From Azospira oryzae (GTDB taxonomy: Bacteria > Pseudomonadota > Gammaproteobacteria > Burkholderiales > Rhodocyclaceae), in the NCBI RefSeq assembly GCF_004217225.1, contig NZ_SHKM01000001.1, forward strand, positions 1,092,137 through 1,156,136: a stretch of DNA of 64,000 nucleotides. The letters are read 5' to 3'. The notes below the pieces were generated by a model. It searched no databases. It had not been told where the DNA came from and saw only the letters and a list, made by a program, of their open reading frames with translations. How positions within the stretch are numbered: the first letter of the stretch is position 1; each line of letters starts with the position of its first letter. Positions 21,378-28,480 of the stretch are shown piece by piece. A program made the translations under genes and the position numbers.

Positions 21378-21995
21378 TCAGGGGCGCCCCAGGATGCCCC
21401 GCAGGAAGCCCCGCCGCCCGTCATTGACGGCCGCGCTCTCGGCCGTGGCGGCCGCAGCGGCAGTGCCAGCAGCGGTGGCGGCCGGCGCACCTGCCTCGTT
21501 GCCGACGGTGGCCGCGGGGGTGGAGGCGACCTCAGCCGGAGGCGGCGTCAGCAGGGCGCCCAGGGCTTCCCGGGCCGCCGCCAGGGCTTCGTCCTGGCTA
21601 GAGAACTGGGGCACCGGCGCCAGTAGCACGCAGTACTGCAGCGGGCCCAGGGCCTCGTCCTCGTCGCCGATGAAATCCATGGTCCCGGCCGGCAGCTGCA
21701 CCTGGCGGCGCAGGCCCTGGGCCAGGTCCTGCCACAGTTCGCCGCCGCCGGGCAGCAGATAGACGTGGAGGAACCAGGGCGTCAGCACGATGCCGACCCA
21801 GTCGCCCTGAACGCGGGCGAAGGGCAGCGCCGCCACCGCCAGGGCCTCGTTGAGGAAAGGCATGCCGGCCATGGTGCCCTGGCGCACGCGCCGGAAGTGC
21901 TCCTCCAGCCGGGGTGCCGGGTCATCGGCCCAGGGCTTGCCTTCCCGGGCAGGGGGCGGCGTCCAGGCCGGTACGCGGGGGCGGAAGGAACTCAT
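21378..21995 (-). CDS. hybE: [NiFe]-hydrogenase assembly chaperone HybE
   Basis: 205 aa. The first about 150 residues match the HybE/HoxT/HupJ family (RVQGDWVGIVLTPWFLHVYLLPGG near residue 60), whose E. coli member binds and proofreads the Tat signal of the HybO small subunit. After the family domain comes an Ala/Pro/Thr-rich linker of about 40 residues and then a C-terminal DGRRGFLRGILGRP. This tail matches the twin-arginine consensus RRxFL[KR] and closely resembles the Tat motif of HybA (RRNFLKGTLAG) in the same operon. Last gene of the hyb operon, starting 4 bases after hypC. The family call is firm; the meaning of the tail is open. Confidence 0.9.
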   Translation of the reverse strand: MSSFRPRVPAWTPPPAREGKPWADDPAPRLEEHFRRVRQGTMAGMPFLNEALAVAALPFARVQGDWVGIVLTPWFLHVYLLPGGGELWQDLAQGLRRQVQLPAGTMDFIGDEDEALGPLQYCVLLAPVPQFSSQDEALAAAREALGALLTPPPAEVASTPAATVGNEAGAPAATAAGTAAAAATAESAAVNDGRRGFLRGILGRP

Positions 21996-21999
21996 GCCC

Positions 22000-22287
22000 C
22001 TACTGCCGGTTGAGGTCGGCGAAGTGGCGGGCCGGGTCGTAGTCCCCTTCCAGGGATTCGGCCAGGGCCGCCAGGGCATCCTCGATCAGCAGGCGCTCCT
22101 CTTCCTCCACCACTTCCTTGCCCAGGCCGAGGGAGGCCAGGATCCAGGTGCCGACGGGTTGGGGCCCGAGCAGCATCATGTTCACCCGCTCCCGGCGGAA
22201 GTGCTCGCCCTCGCCCCGCTCGACCCAGGCGAACTCGCCCTCCTCGCCTTCCAGCTCGACGATCTGCATGGGAATGGAGAGGCACAT
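22000..22287 (-). CDS. hypC: hydrogenase maturation factor HypC/HybG
   Basis: 95 aa HypC/HybG/HupF-family chaperone. It begins with the diagnostic MCLSIPMQI, in which Cys2 carries the Fe(CN)2CO precursor during transfer to the large subunit, and continues with an OB-fold and a helical tail rich in Glu. Its ATG overlaps the hybD stop by one base (TGATG). The position between the protease and HybE genes matches the late part of E. coli hyb operons, where the equivalent gene is hybG. Other hyp genes (A, B, D, E, F) are not in the window and must be encoded elsewhere. Confidence 0.95.
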   Translation of the reverse strand: MCLSIPMQIVELEGEEGEFAWVERGEGEHFRRERVNMMLLGPQPVGTWILASLGLGKEVVEEEERLLIEDALAALAESLEGDYDPARHFADLNRQ

Positions 22288-22787
22288 CAGGCGATCCCTT
22301 CAATGGCTTGGGGCACGACGCCGGCCTTGGCCAGCTCGGCCAGCACCAGTTCCAGCATTTCCGGCACCTTGGCTTCCGCCTCCGGCGTCAGGGCCATGCC
22401 CGTATCCAGGGAGACGGGCTGCAGGCCGATGAGGGCCACCGCCTTGGGCGCCTTCTCGGTCAGTTCCAGGGCCGCCAGCAGGTCGGAGAGACCGATCTGA
22501 TGGGGCGAGATCTTGGTGCGGAAGAACTTGGGCACCTCGTCGCCCTGCAGCAGCACGACGGAACCGGGCGGCTGGCCGACCCGCACGGCGTCGGCGATGA
22601 TGAGCTTGTCCAGGCCTTCCAGGGGCTCCAGCAGTTCCATGCCGGCGGTGCCGCCGTCCAGCGCCAGCACGTGCTCGGGCAGGGAGTAGCGGCGCTGCAG
22701 CTCGTCGACGATGCGCACACCGATGCCCTCGTCGGTGAGGAGGATGTTGCCGACGCCAAGGACGGCGATGGTGGGGGTAGTAGTCAT
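22287..22787 (-). CDS. hybD: hydrogenase 2 maturation protease HybD
   Basis: 166 aa nickel-dependent endopeptidase of the HyaD/HybD/HupD family (peptidase M52). The motif GVGNILLTDEGIGVRI contains the first metal-ligand acid; IIADAV and an H in the SPHQIGLSDLL block supply the others, so the active site is intact. It removes the C-terminal tail of HybC after nickel insertion. The ATG at 22787 is preferred over an upstream in-frame TTG. It is separated from hybC by 128 bases containing a terminator-like hairpin, so expression may be lower than that of the structural genes. Confidence 0.94.
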   Translation of the reverse strand: MTTTPTIAVLGVGNILLTDEGIGVRIVDELQRRYSLPEHVLALDGGTAGMELLEPLEGLDKLIIADAVRVGQPPGSVVLLQGDEVPKFFRTKISPHQIGLSDLLAALELTEKAPKAVALIGLQPVSLDTGMALTPEAEAKVPEMLELVLAELAKAGVVPQAIEGIA

Positions 22788-22862
22788 GGGCGGCACTTTA
22801 AACAATCCGGCCCCGGGCCGGTTTGAGGCAACGCAAGAAATGCTGCGGGAAGAGCCGGGGCA

Positions 22863-22898
22863 CCAAATAAAACGGCGGCACCACCGGCGCCGCCGTTT
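22863..22898 (-). terminator. terminator-like hairpin inside the hyb operon
   Basis: A 10-base perfect stem (AAACGGCGGC/GCCGCCGTTT) followed on the minus strand by TTTTATTT lies between hybC and hybD. It fits a partial intrinsic terminator that would lower transcription of the maturation genes hybD, hypC and hybE relative to the structural genes. Confidence 0.7.
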
Positions 22899-22915
22899 CC
22901 CTTCAAGCCGGCAGC

Positions 22916-24628
22916 TCAGGCCGCCTTGACCTTCACCACCTGGTCGTTTTCCTTGTCCACCACATGCACGGCGCAGGCCAGGCAGGGGTCGAAGGAGTGC
23001 ACGGTGCGCAGCACTTCCAGGGGCTTCTCGGGATCGGCCACCGGGTTGTCCAGCAGGCAGGCCTCGTAGGCGCCGGAAACGCCCTTTTCGTTACGCGGGC
23101 CGGCGTTCCAGGTGGTGGGCACGACACACTGGTAGTTCTTGATCTTGCCGTCGTCGATCACCACCCAGTGGGAGAGCACGCCGCGGGGCGCTTCGTGGAA
23201 GCCGACGCCGGCGATCTCGCCCTTGGGGAAGGTGGGCTTGTTGTAGGTCTTGAGGTCACCCTTGCCCATGTTGGCCAGGAGCAGGTCCCACTGGTGGGCC
23301 AGTTCGTCCACCTGGACGCAGGCCACCACGGCCCGGGAGGCATGGCGGCCGATGGTGGAGTGCATGGCATCCAGGCCGATCTTGGTCTTGGCCAGGGAAG
23401 AGACCGTGTCCAGGGCCAGGGTGGCGTACTTCTTGGTGGGCTCGTGGCCGGCGGCCAGCATGGCCAGCATGCGGGACAGGGGGCCGACCTGGGCGGGCTT
23501 GCCGTAGAAGGTGGGGGACTTCAGCCAGGAATACTTGCCCTCGTCCTGGAAGTCCGTGTAGTTCGGCGTGGTCTCGCCCTTGTAGGGGTGCAGGGTGGCG
23601 TTGTCGCCGTCCTTGTAGGAGTACCAGGCGTGCTTGACGGCTTCGGAAACGCCGGCTTCGAAGTACTTGTCGCCGAACTGGGTGATGGGCTTGAAGGTGC
23701 CGAGGTCGGCGTTCTGGATGTAGCCGCCGGGCAGGGCGAACTGGGTGCCCTTGCCGTCCAGGGGCAGGTCGGGCACGGACAGGTAGTCCACGATGCCGCG
23801 GCCGATCTTGGTCCACTCGGGGTAATGGGCGCCGACCACGGCCACGTCGGGCAGGTACACCTGCTTGACGAACTCGTCCAGCTTTTCGATCCATTCCTTC
23901 ACCGCCAGCAGGCGTTCCACCGTCAGCACGGACTGGGAATCCACCGCCAGGGGGTTGGCGACGCCGCCCACGGCCACGTTCTGGATGTGGGGGGACTTGG
24001 AACCGAGGACGGAAACGATCTTGGAGGCAAAGCGCTGGATTTCCAGGGCCTGCAGGTAGTGGGCCACGGCGATCAGGTTCACTTCCGGCGGCAGTTTCAT
24101 GGCAGGGTGGCCCCAGTAGCCGTTGGTGAAAATGCCCAGCTGTCCGGTCTTGACGAAGCCGGCGATCTTTTCCTTGACCTTGCGGAACTCGTGCTTACCG
24201 TTGCGGTTCCACGGCGAGAGGCTCTCGGCCAGGGCGGAAGCCTTGTCCGGGTCGGCCTGCAGGGCGGAGACCACGTCCACCCAGTCGAGGGCGGAGAGAT
24301 GATAGAAATGCACGATGGAGTCGTGCAGGTTGTGGGCGGTGATGATCATGTTGCGGATGTACTGGGCATTCACCGGAATTTCCAGCTTCAGCGCATCCTC
24401 CACGGCCCGCACCGAACAGATGGCGTGGACGGTGGTGCACACGCCGCAGATGCGCTGGGTGATGGCCCAGGCGTCGCGGGGGTCGCGGCCGATGAGGATG
24501 TTCTCCACACCGCGCCACATCTGGCCGGAAGACCAGGCCTTGGTCACCTTGCCGCCATTCACTTCCACGTCCACCCGCAGGTGGCCTTCGATGCGGGTCA
24601 CCGGATCGATCGTTACGCGCTTGGTCAT
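22916..24628 (-). CDS. hybC: [NiFe] hydrogenase large subunit HybC
   Basis: 570 aa catalytic subunit of a membrane-associated, periplasmic H2-uptake hydrogenase (group 1, hydrogenase-2 like). The Ni-Fe site cysteines are C61/C64 in RICGVC and C549/C552 in DPCLACAVH. The 15 residues after H555 form the tail removed by HybD. The N-terminal RIEGHLRV block is typical. The protein has no signal peptide and should reach the periplasm by hitch-hiking with the Tat-targeted HybO. The gene lies 21 bases after hybB. Confidence 0.98.
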   Translation of the reverse strand: MTKRVTIDPVTRIEGHLRVDVEVNGGKVTKAWSSGQMWRGVENILIGRDPRDAWAITQRICGVCTTVHAICSVRAVEDALKLEIPVNAQYIRNMIITAHNLHDSIVHFYHLSALDWVDVVSALQADPDKASALAESLSPWNRNGKHEFRKVKEKIAGFVKTGQLGIFTNGYWGHPAMKLPPEVNLIAVAHYLQALEIQRFASKIVSVLGSKSPHIQNVAVGGVANPLAVDSQSVLTVERLLAVKEWIEKLDEFVKQVYLPDVAVVGAHYPEWTKIGRGIVDYLSVPDLPLDGKGTQFALPGGYIQNADLGTFKPITQFGDKYFEAGVSEAVKHAWYSYKDGDNATLHPYKGETTPNYTDFQDEGKYSWLKSPTFYGKPAQVGPLSRMLAMLAAGHEPTKKYATLALDTVSSLAKTKIGLDAMHSTIGRHASRAVVACVQVDELAHQWDLLLANMGKGDLKTYNKPTFPKGEIAGVGFHEAPRGVLSHWVVIDDGKIKNYQCVVPTTWNAGPRNEKGVSGAYEACLLDNPVADPEKPLEVLRTVHSFDPCLACAVHVVDKENDQVVKVKAA

Positions 24629-24649
24629 TTTGGGTTTCTCCTTGAATTC

Positions 24650-25807
24650 TTAGTGTGCAGCAGCGTCTTCCGCGGCCAAGACCGGGAAGCGGCGGGTGAT
24701 GACGATGTAGCCGAAGACCTCGATGGCAAACATGCCGAAGGTGACCAGCATTTCGGGGACGGAGGGGAAGTAGTGCCAGCCGTCGCCGGTCTCGTAACCC
24801 ACCAGGTAGGAATTGATGCGCAGCAGGACGCCGCCCAGCATCAACAGCACGGCGCCGACGAAGAGGCGGGCCGGGTTGCGGCGGGAAGTCTCCTTGCCCA
24901 GCAGCGCCAGGGGGGCGATGAAGCAGGCCATCTCGAGCCAGAACATGAGGGCCTGCAGGCTGCCCTCGAAGGCCCGGGGCAAGGCGCCGCGGACTACCAG
25001 GTCGCCCACCCGCACCACCAGGAACACCGCCAGCATGCCCAGCATGACCTTGGACAGAGGCGTCAGGATGTGGGTCTCCATCTGGCGGCGGAAGCCGGCG
25101 GCGGCCATGCAGGATTCAAAGAGAATCACGGCGTAGCCGATGGTGATGGCGGAAAGCAGGTAGATCAGCGGCAGGGCCATGGACTGCCACAGGGGATGCA
25201 CCTGGGTGCCCATCACCACCAGCAGGGAGCCGAGGGAGGACTGGTGCATCATGGGCAGCACGGTGCCCAGGGCGATGAAGAAGAACATCACCTTGTTCAG
25301 CTTCTTGCGCTTCTCGTGCATGCCCCACTTTTCCATGAAGGTGGGGGAGAACTCGATCCACATCACCACGATGTAGAGGGAGATGCACAGGGCCACTTCG
25401 AACATCACCGAGTTGGCCGAGGCGTAGCCCGGGGTCAGGATGTGCCAGAAGTTCCACCAGCGGCCCAGGTCGAAGATGACGCCGACACCGGCCAGGGTGT
25501 AGCCGAAGAGGGAGGCCAGCAGGGCCGGGCGCACCAGGGGATGGTATTCGCCCCTGTTGAAGATGTAGACCAGCATGGCCACGGAGAAGCCGCCACAGGC
25601 GAAGGCGGAACCGATGACCACGTCGCCCACCACCCACAGGCCCCAGGGGTAGCCGTCGTTGAGGTTGGTGACGGCTCCCAGGCCGAAGACGAAACGGACC
25701 AGGATGATGGCCAGGGCCACCACGATCAGGGTCGCCGCGGTGAGGGTCACCGGGGTCAGCAGCTTGCCGCCGACGGGGGTGGGTGCAGCGTGTTGTTGTG
25801 CAGACAT
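24650..25807 (-). CDS. hybB: hydrogenase 2 membrane subunit HybB (NrfD family)
   Basis: 385 aa integral membrane protein with about ten hydrophobic helices, of the HybB/NrfD family. Segments such as DGYPWGLWVVGDVVIGSAFACGGF and the GRWWNFWHI block are characteristic. It takes electrons from HybA and passes them to the quinone pool, probably with charge movement across the membrane. It carries no haem ligands typical of the cytochrome b (HyaC) type, supporting a hydrogenase-2 rather than hydrogenase-1 assignment. It lies between hybA (13 bases upstream) and hybC. Confidence 0.96.
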   Translation of the reverse strand: MSAQQHAAPTPVGGKLLTPVTLTAATLIVVALAIILVRFVFGLGAVTNLNDGYPWGLWVVGDVVIGSAFACGGFSVAMLVYIFNRGEYHPLVRPALLASLFGYTLAGVGVIFDLGRWWNFWHILTPGYASANSVMFEVALCISLYIVVMWIEFSPTFMEKWGMHEKRKKLNKVMFFFIALGTVLPMMHQSSLGSLLVVMGTQVHPLWQSMALPLIYLLSAITIGYAVILFESCMAAAGFRRQMETHILTPLSKVMLGMLAVFLVVRVGDLVVRGALPRAFEGSLQALMFWLEMACFIAPLALLGKETSRRNPARLFVGAVLLMLGGVLLRINSYLVGYETGDGWHYFPSVPEMLVTFGMFAIEVFGYIVITRRFPVLAAEDAAAH

Positions 25808-25820
25808 TGCGATCTCTCCC

Positions 25821-26795
25821 TTACAGCTCGTCGTCGTCAGGCTTGACGTTGCGCTTGGCGAAATAGGTCATCACGCCGAGCACCGCCAGGGGCATCACCA
25901 GCCCGCCGTAGAGCGTGTGTTGCAGGGTTTCCGACTTGGAGGAGGCGGAACGCTCGGGCAGGGGCTTGTGGCCCACCTTCTCGAAGGGCACGGCGGACAG
26001 CTTGATCACCTGGGTGCCGCCCACTTCCTTCTCGCCATAGACGTGCTGCACGTAATGGCCCACCACGTTTTCGTAGCTCTGGTCCTTGCCCCCCAGCTGG
26101 CCGCGCTGGAACACGGTCTTGGTGCCGGGCTTGAGGGAGAGGCGGCGTTCGGCCTCGGCCTTGAGGTCCGACACCTTGCCGTAGAGGGTGGCGCCGGTGG
26201 GGCAGACCTCGGCACAGGCGGCGTACTTGCCTTCCGGCAGGCGGTGGCGGCACAGCTCGCACTTGCCGATCTTGCCGGTGGCGGAGGAGTAGTCGTACTT
26301 GGGAATGCCGAAGGGACAGGCGGCAACGCAGTAACGGCAGCCGATGCAGGCGTCGGCGTCGTAGCCGACGATGCCGGTGACCGGGTCCTTGGTCATGGCC
26401 GACACCGGGCAGGCCGAGACGCAGGAGGGATCGTTGCAGTGCAGGCAGGAGGTCTTCATGAAGGCGTAGCCGTTGTCCGGATCGTCCTTCGTCTCCATGG
26501 TGCCGCTGCGGAACATCTTGATGACGTTGAAGGTCTTGGCGGTGGTATCCAGAGGCGTATCCCACAGCTGTTCAGGCGTGGAGAACTCCGCCGGGTTGCC
26601 ATTGACCTCCTTGCAGGCGGCGACGCAGGCCTTGCAGCCGACGCACAGGGTGGCGTCGTAGAGCAGGCCCAGGGCGCCCTCGGGCTGGGGATTGTTGTCC
26701 CGGGCGCAGGCCGGGCCACTCACCGAAACGGAGACCGCAGCCGCGGCTGCGCCCCCCGCCAGCGTCCCTTTCAGGAAATTGCGACGGGAAGTCAT
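25821..26795 (-). CDS. hybA: hydrogenase 2 ferredoxin-like subunit HybA
   Basis: 324 aa periplasmic iron-sulfur protein linking HybOC to HybB. A Tat signal (TSRRNFLKGTLAGG) precedes four clusters of cysteines of the DmsB/HybA type, for example CVGCKACVAACKE, CLHCNDPSCVSACPV and CIGCRYCVAACPFG, enough for four [4Fe-4S] centres. A C-terminal hydrophobic helix (about 295-315) anchors it in the membrane. The ATG at 26795 has AGAAGG at good spacing; an in-frame GTG 6 bases upstream overlaps the hybO stop but is too close to that site. Confidence 0.95.
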   Translation of the reverse strand: MTSRRNFLKGTLAGGAAAAAVSVSVSGPACARDNNPQPEGALGLLYDATLCVGCKACVAACKEVNGNPAEFSTPEQLWDTPLDTTAKTFNVIKMFRSGTMETKDDPDNGYAFMKTSCLHCNDPSCVSACPVSAMTKDPVTGIVGYDADACIGCRYCVAACPFGIPKYDYSSATGKIGKCELCRHRLPEGKYAACAEVCPTGATLYGKVSDLKAEAERRLSLKPGTKTVFQRGQLGGKDQSYENVVGHYVQHVYGEKEVGGTQVIKLSAVPFEKVGHKPLPERSASSKSETLQHTLYGGLVMPLAVLGVMTYFAKRNVKPDDDEL

Positions 26796-26797
26796 GG

Positions 26798-27979
26798 TCA
26801 CACCTTCTCGGCGGGTTTCTGTTCGGAAGACTGCTTGGCCTTCTCGGCCTCCTCGGCGGCGTGGGAGAGACCCAGGTTCTTCGCCACCATGGCCCCGGCC
26901 CCGGCGGCGGCCCCGGCCACGGCAGCCAGCACGGCGGCAGCACCGAGGGAGGCGCCCTTGCCCTGTTCCTCGACGATGCGGGGGAAGGAGGCGGGCGGGG
27001 CGTAGGTCATGACCTTGGCGGTCTGGTGGATGGGCTTCTGGAAGCCCACGCCCTGCTCCGTACAGCCGATGCAGGGGTGGCCGCAGGCCACGGGCCAGGT
27101 GCCGGCGCCGGCGTCGCCGAAGAGGATGGTGGGACAGTTGGCGTAGGTCTCGGGACCCTTGCAGCCCAGCTTGTACAGGCAGTAGCCCTTGCGGTGGCCC
27201 TCGTCGCCGAACTCCATGGCGAAGCGGCCGGCGTCAAAGTGGGCGCGACGCTCGCAGTTCTCGTGCACCAGGCGGGAATAGGCGAACTTGGGACGACCCA
27301 GTTCATCCACCGGCGGCAGCTGGCCGAAGGTGAGGAAGTGCACCACGGTGGAAAGGAAGTTGTAGGGGTTGGGCGGACAGCCGGGAATGGTCACCACCGG
27401 CTTGTCGATGATCTTGTTCACCCCCACGGCCCCGGTGGGGTTGGGGTCGGTGGAAGGCATGCCGCCCCAGGAGGCACAGGAGCCGATGGCGATGATGGCG
27501 GCGGCGTCGGTGGCGCATTCCTTGACGATGTCGATGGCGGTCTTGCCGCCCACCTTGCAGTAGATGCCGCCATCCTTGGTCGGGATGGCCCCTTCCACCA
27601 CCAGCAGGTACTGGCCCTTGTTGGCCTTCATGGCGGCCTGCTTGGCGGCCTCGATCTGGTGGCCGGCAGCGGCGAAGAGGGTCTCGTGGTAGTCGAGGGA
27701 GATGACGTCGAGGATCAGCTTCTCGATGGTGGGATGCTCGGCCCGCAGCATGGATTCGGTACAGCCGGTGCATTCCTGGAAGTGCAGCCAGATGACGGAG
27801 GGACGCTTCTTCACCGCCACCGCCTCGGCCACCGCGGCCTCGGCCCCGGCCGGCAGGCCCAGGGTGGCGGCCATGGCCGTACAGAACTGGAGGAATTCCC
27901 GGCGGCCCATTTCCAGGCGCTTGGCCGCCTCGATGACGTGCTCGTGGATTTCCAGGGACTGGAGTTTTTGCTCTTGCAT
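26798..27979 (-). CDS. hybO: [NiFe] hydrogenase small subunit HybO
   Basis: 393 aa. A Tat signal with GRREFLQFC near residue 25 is followed by the electron-transfer domain. The proximal cluster motif is ECTGCTE, and the later segment reads CASWGGMP: both positions that are cysteine in oxygen-tolerant hydrogenases are glycine here, so this looks like the standard, oxygen-sensitive hydrogenase-2 type. Medial and distal cluster ligands are present (HENCERRAHFD, CLYKLGCKGPETYANC, HPCIGCTE). A C-terminal Ala/Gly helix anchors it in the membrane. The ATG at 27979 has GTGAGG upstream. First gene of the operon hybO-A-B-C-D-hypC-hybE. Confidence 0.96.
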   Translation of the reverse strand: MQEQKLQSLEIHEHVIEAAKRLEMGRREFLQFCTAMAATLGLPAGAEAAVAEAVAVKKRPSVIWLHFQECTGCTESMLRAEHPTIEKLILDVISLDYHETLFAAAGHQIEAAKQAAMKANKGQYLLVVEGAIPTKDGGIYCKVGGKTAIDIVKECATDAAAIIAIGSCASWGGMPSTDPNPTGAVGVNKIIDKPVVTIPGCPPNPYNFLSTVVHFLTFGQLPPVDELGRPKFAYSRLVHENCERRAHFDAGRFAMEFGDEGHRKGYCLYKLGCKGPETYANCPTILFGDAGAGTWPVACGHPCIGCTEQGVGFQKPIHQTAKVMTYAPPASFPRIVEEQGKGASLGAAAVLAAVAGAAAGAGAMVAKNLGLSHAAEEAEKAKQSSEQKPAEKV

Positions 27980-28070
27980 GGCCTCACCCTCGGTCTGTTG
28001 CCCCGTTCCCACGGGGCTATTTGCATGGTTGCGCGGGGATCGCCGCGCCCTTATTTGGGGTGGGACGATT

Positions 28071-28085
28071 ACAAGAACCGTGCCA
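28071..28085 (-). promoter_or_regulatory. candidate sigma54 promoter of the hyb operon
   Basis: On the minus strand the sequence reads TGGCACG, 4 bases, TTGT. This matches the sigma54 -24/-12 consensus (TGGCACG-N4-TTGC) at every position but the last, where the usual C of the -12 GC is T. It would start transcription near 28058, about 80 bases before hybO. Confidence 0.5.
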
Positions 28086-28104
28086 GACAGGGCAAAACCA
28101 TAAC

Positions 28105-28117
28105 AATCAAGCAGCTA
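28105..28117. promoter_or_regulatory. candidate IHF site
   Basis: AATCAAGCAGCTA matches the IHF consensus WATCAA-N4-TTR at all defined positions except one (C for T). It lies between the candidate sigma54 promoter and an upstream palindrome, the normal place for IHF-assisted looping. Confidence 0.4.
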
Positions 28118-28157
28118 CGGAACTCGCGTGAAATGGCGTTTCATAAAGTTGTAAACC

Positions 28158-28171
28158 TTGCGACGTCACAA
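28158..28171. promoter_or_regulatory. candidate upstream activator site (palindrome)
   Basis: TTGCGACGTCACAA is a near-perfect palindrome (12 of 14 positions) centred about 107 bases upstream of the predicted hyb start point. Position and symmetry suit an enhancer-binding activator of the NtrC family such as HoxA/HupR; the regulator itself is not in the window. Confidence 0.4.
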
Positions 28172-28307
28172 AGCCGACACCTGGAAACTTTCTTTCCACT
28201 CTGCAAAGATGACAGATGCAAATAGTTCCCACCCAGGCCCTGGCGACGACCACCTCGGACACCCCCTACCGCCGGGGCAGGCGGCAAGCGCCTCCCGGCC
28301 ATGCCAT

Positions 28308-28341
28308 GGCTGGAGGCCAGGAATGGCGCCGGCCTCCAGCC
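28308..28341. repeat. inverted repeat in the 501-base hyb-zor intergenic gap
   Basis: Perfect 11-base arms (GGCTGGAGGCC and GGCCTCCAGCC) flank a 12-base loop. There is no T-run, so it is not a textbook terminator. The gap 27980-28480 otherwise holds the hyb promoter elements and the zorA -10; I see no convincing gene in it. Confidence 0.5.
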
Positions 28342-28424
28342 ACCCTAAACCCGCATCAATCCCGGACCCGCACCACTCCCCCGCTGCGGCAGCGGAGGCC
28401 ACCGGCAGCAGCGCCGGGCCGGGG

Positions 28425-28433
28425 TGCTAGAAT
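28425..28433 (+). promoter_or_regulatory. extended -10 promoter of the zor operon
   Basis: TGCTAGAAT is an extended -10 (TG, one base, TAGAAT). Transcription would begin near 28440, 41 bases before the ATG at 28481. This argues against the in-frame GTG at 28424 as the zorA start. Confidence 0.5.
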
Positions 28434-28480
28434 CCGGGCTCGTTGCCGCCTTTGCCGACCACCCTGACCCGCCGGGCCCG

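Noticed and set aside
28381-28395. Small CCGCTGC-G-GCAGCGG palindrome before zorA
   Set aside because: Short GC palindromes of this kind are expected by chance at this base composition, and it has no clear position relative to the promoter.
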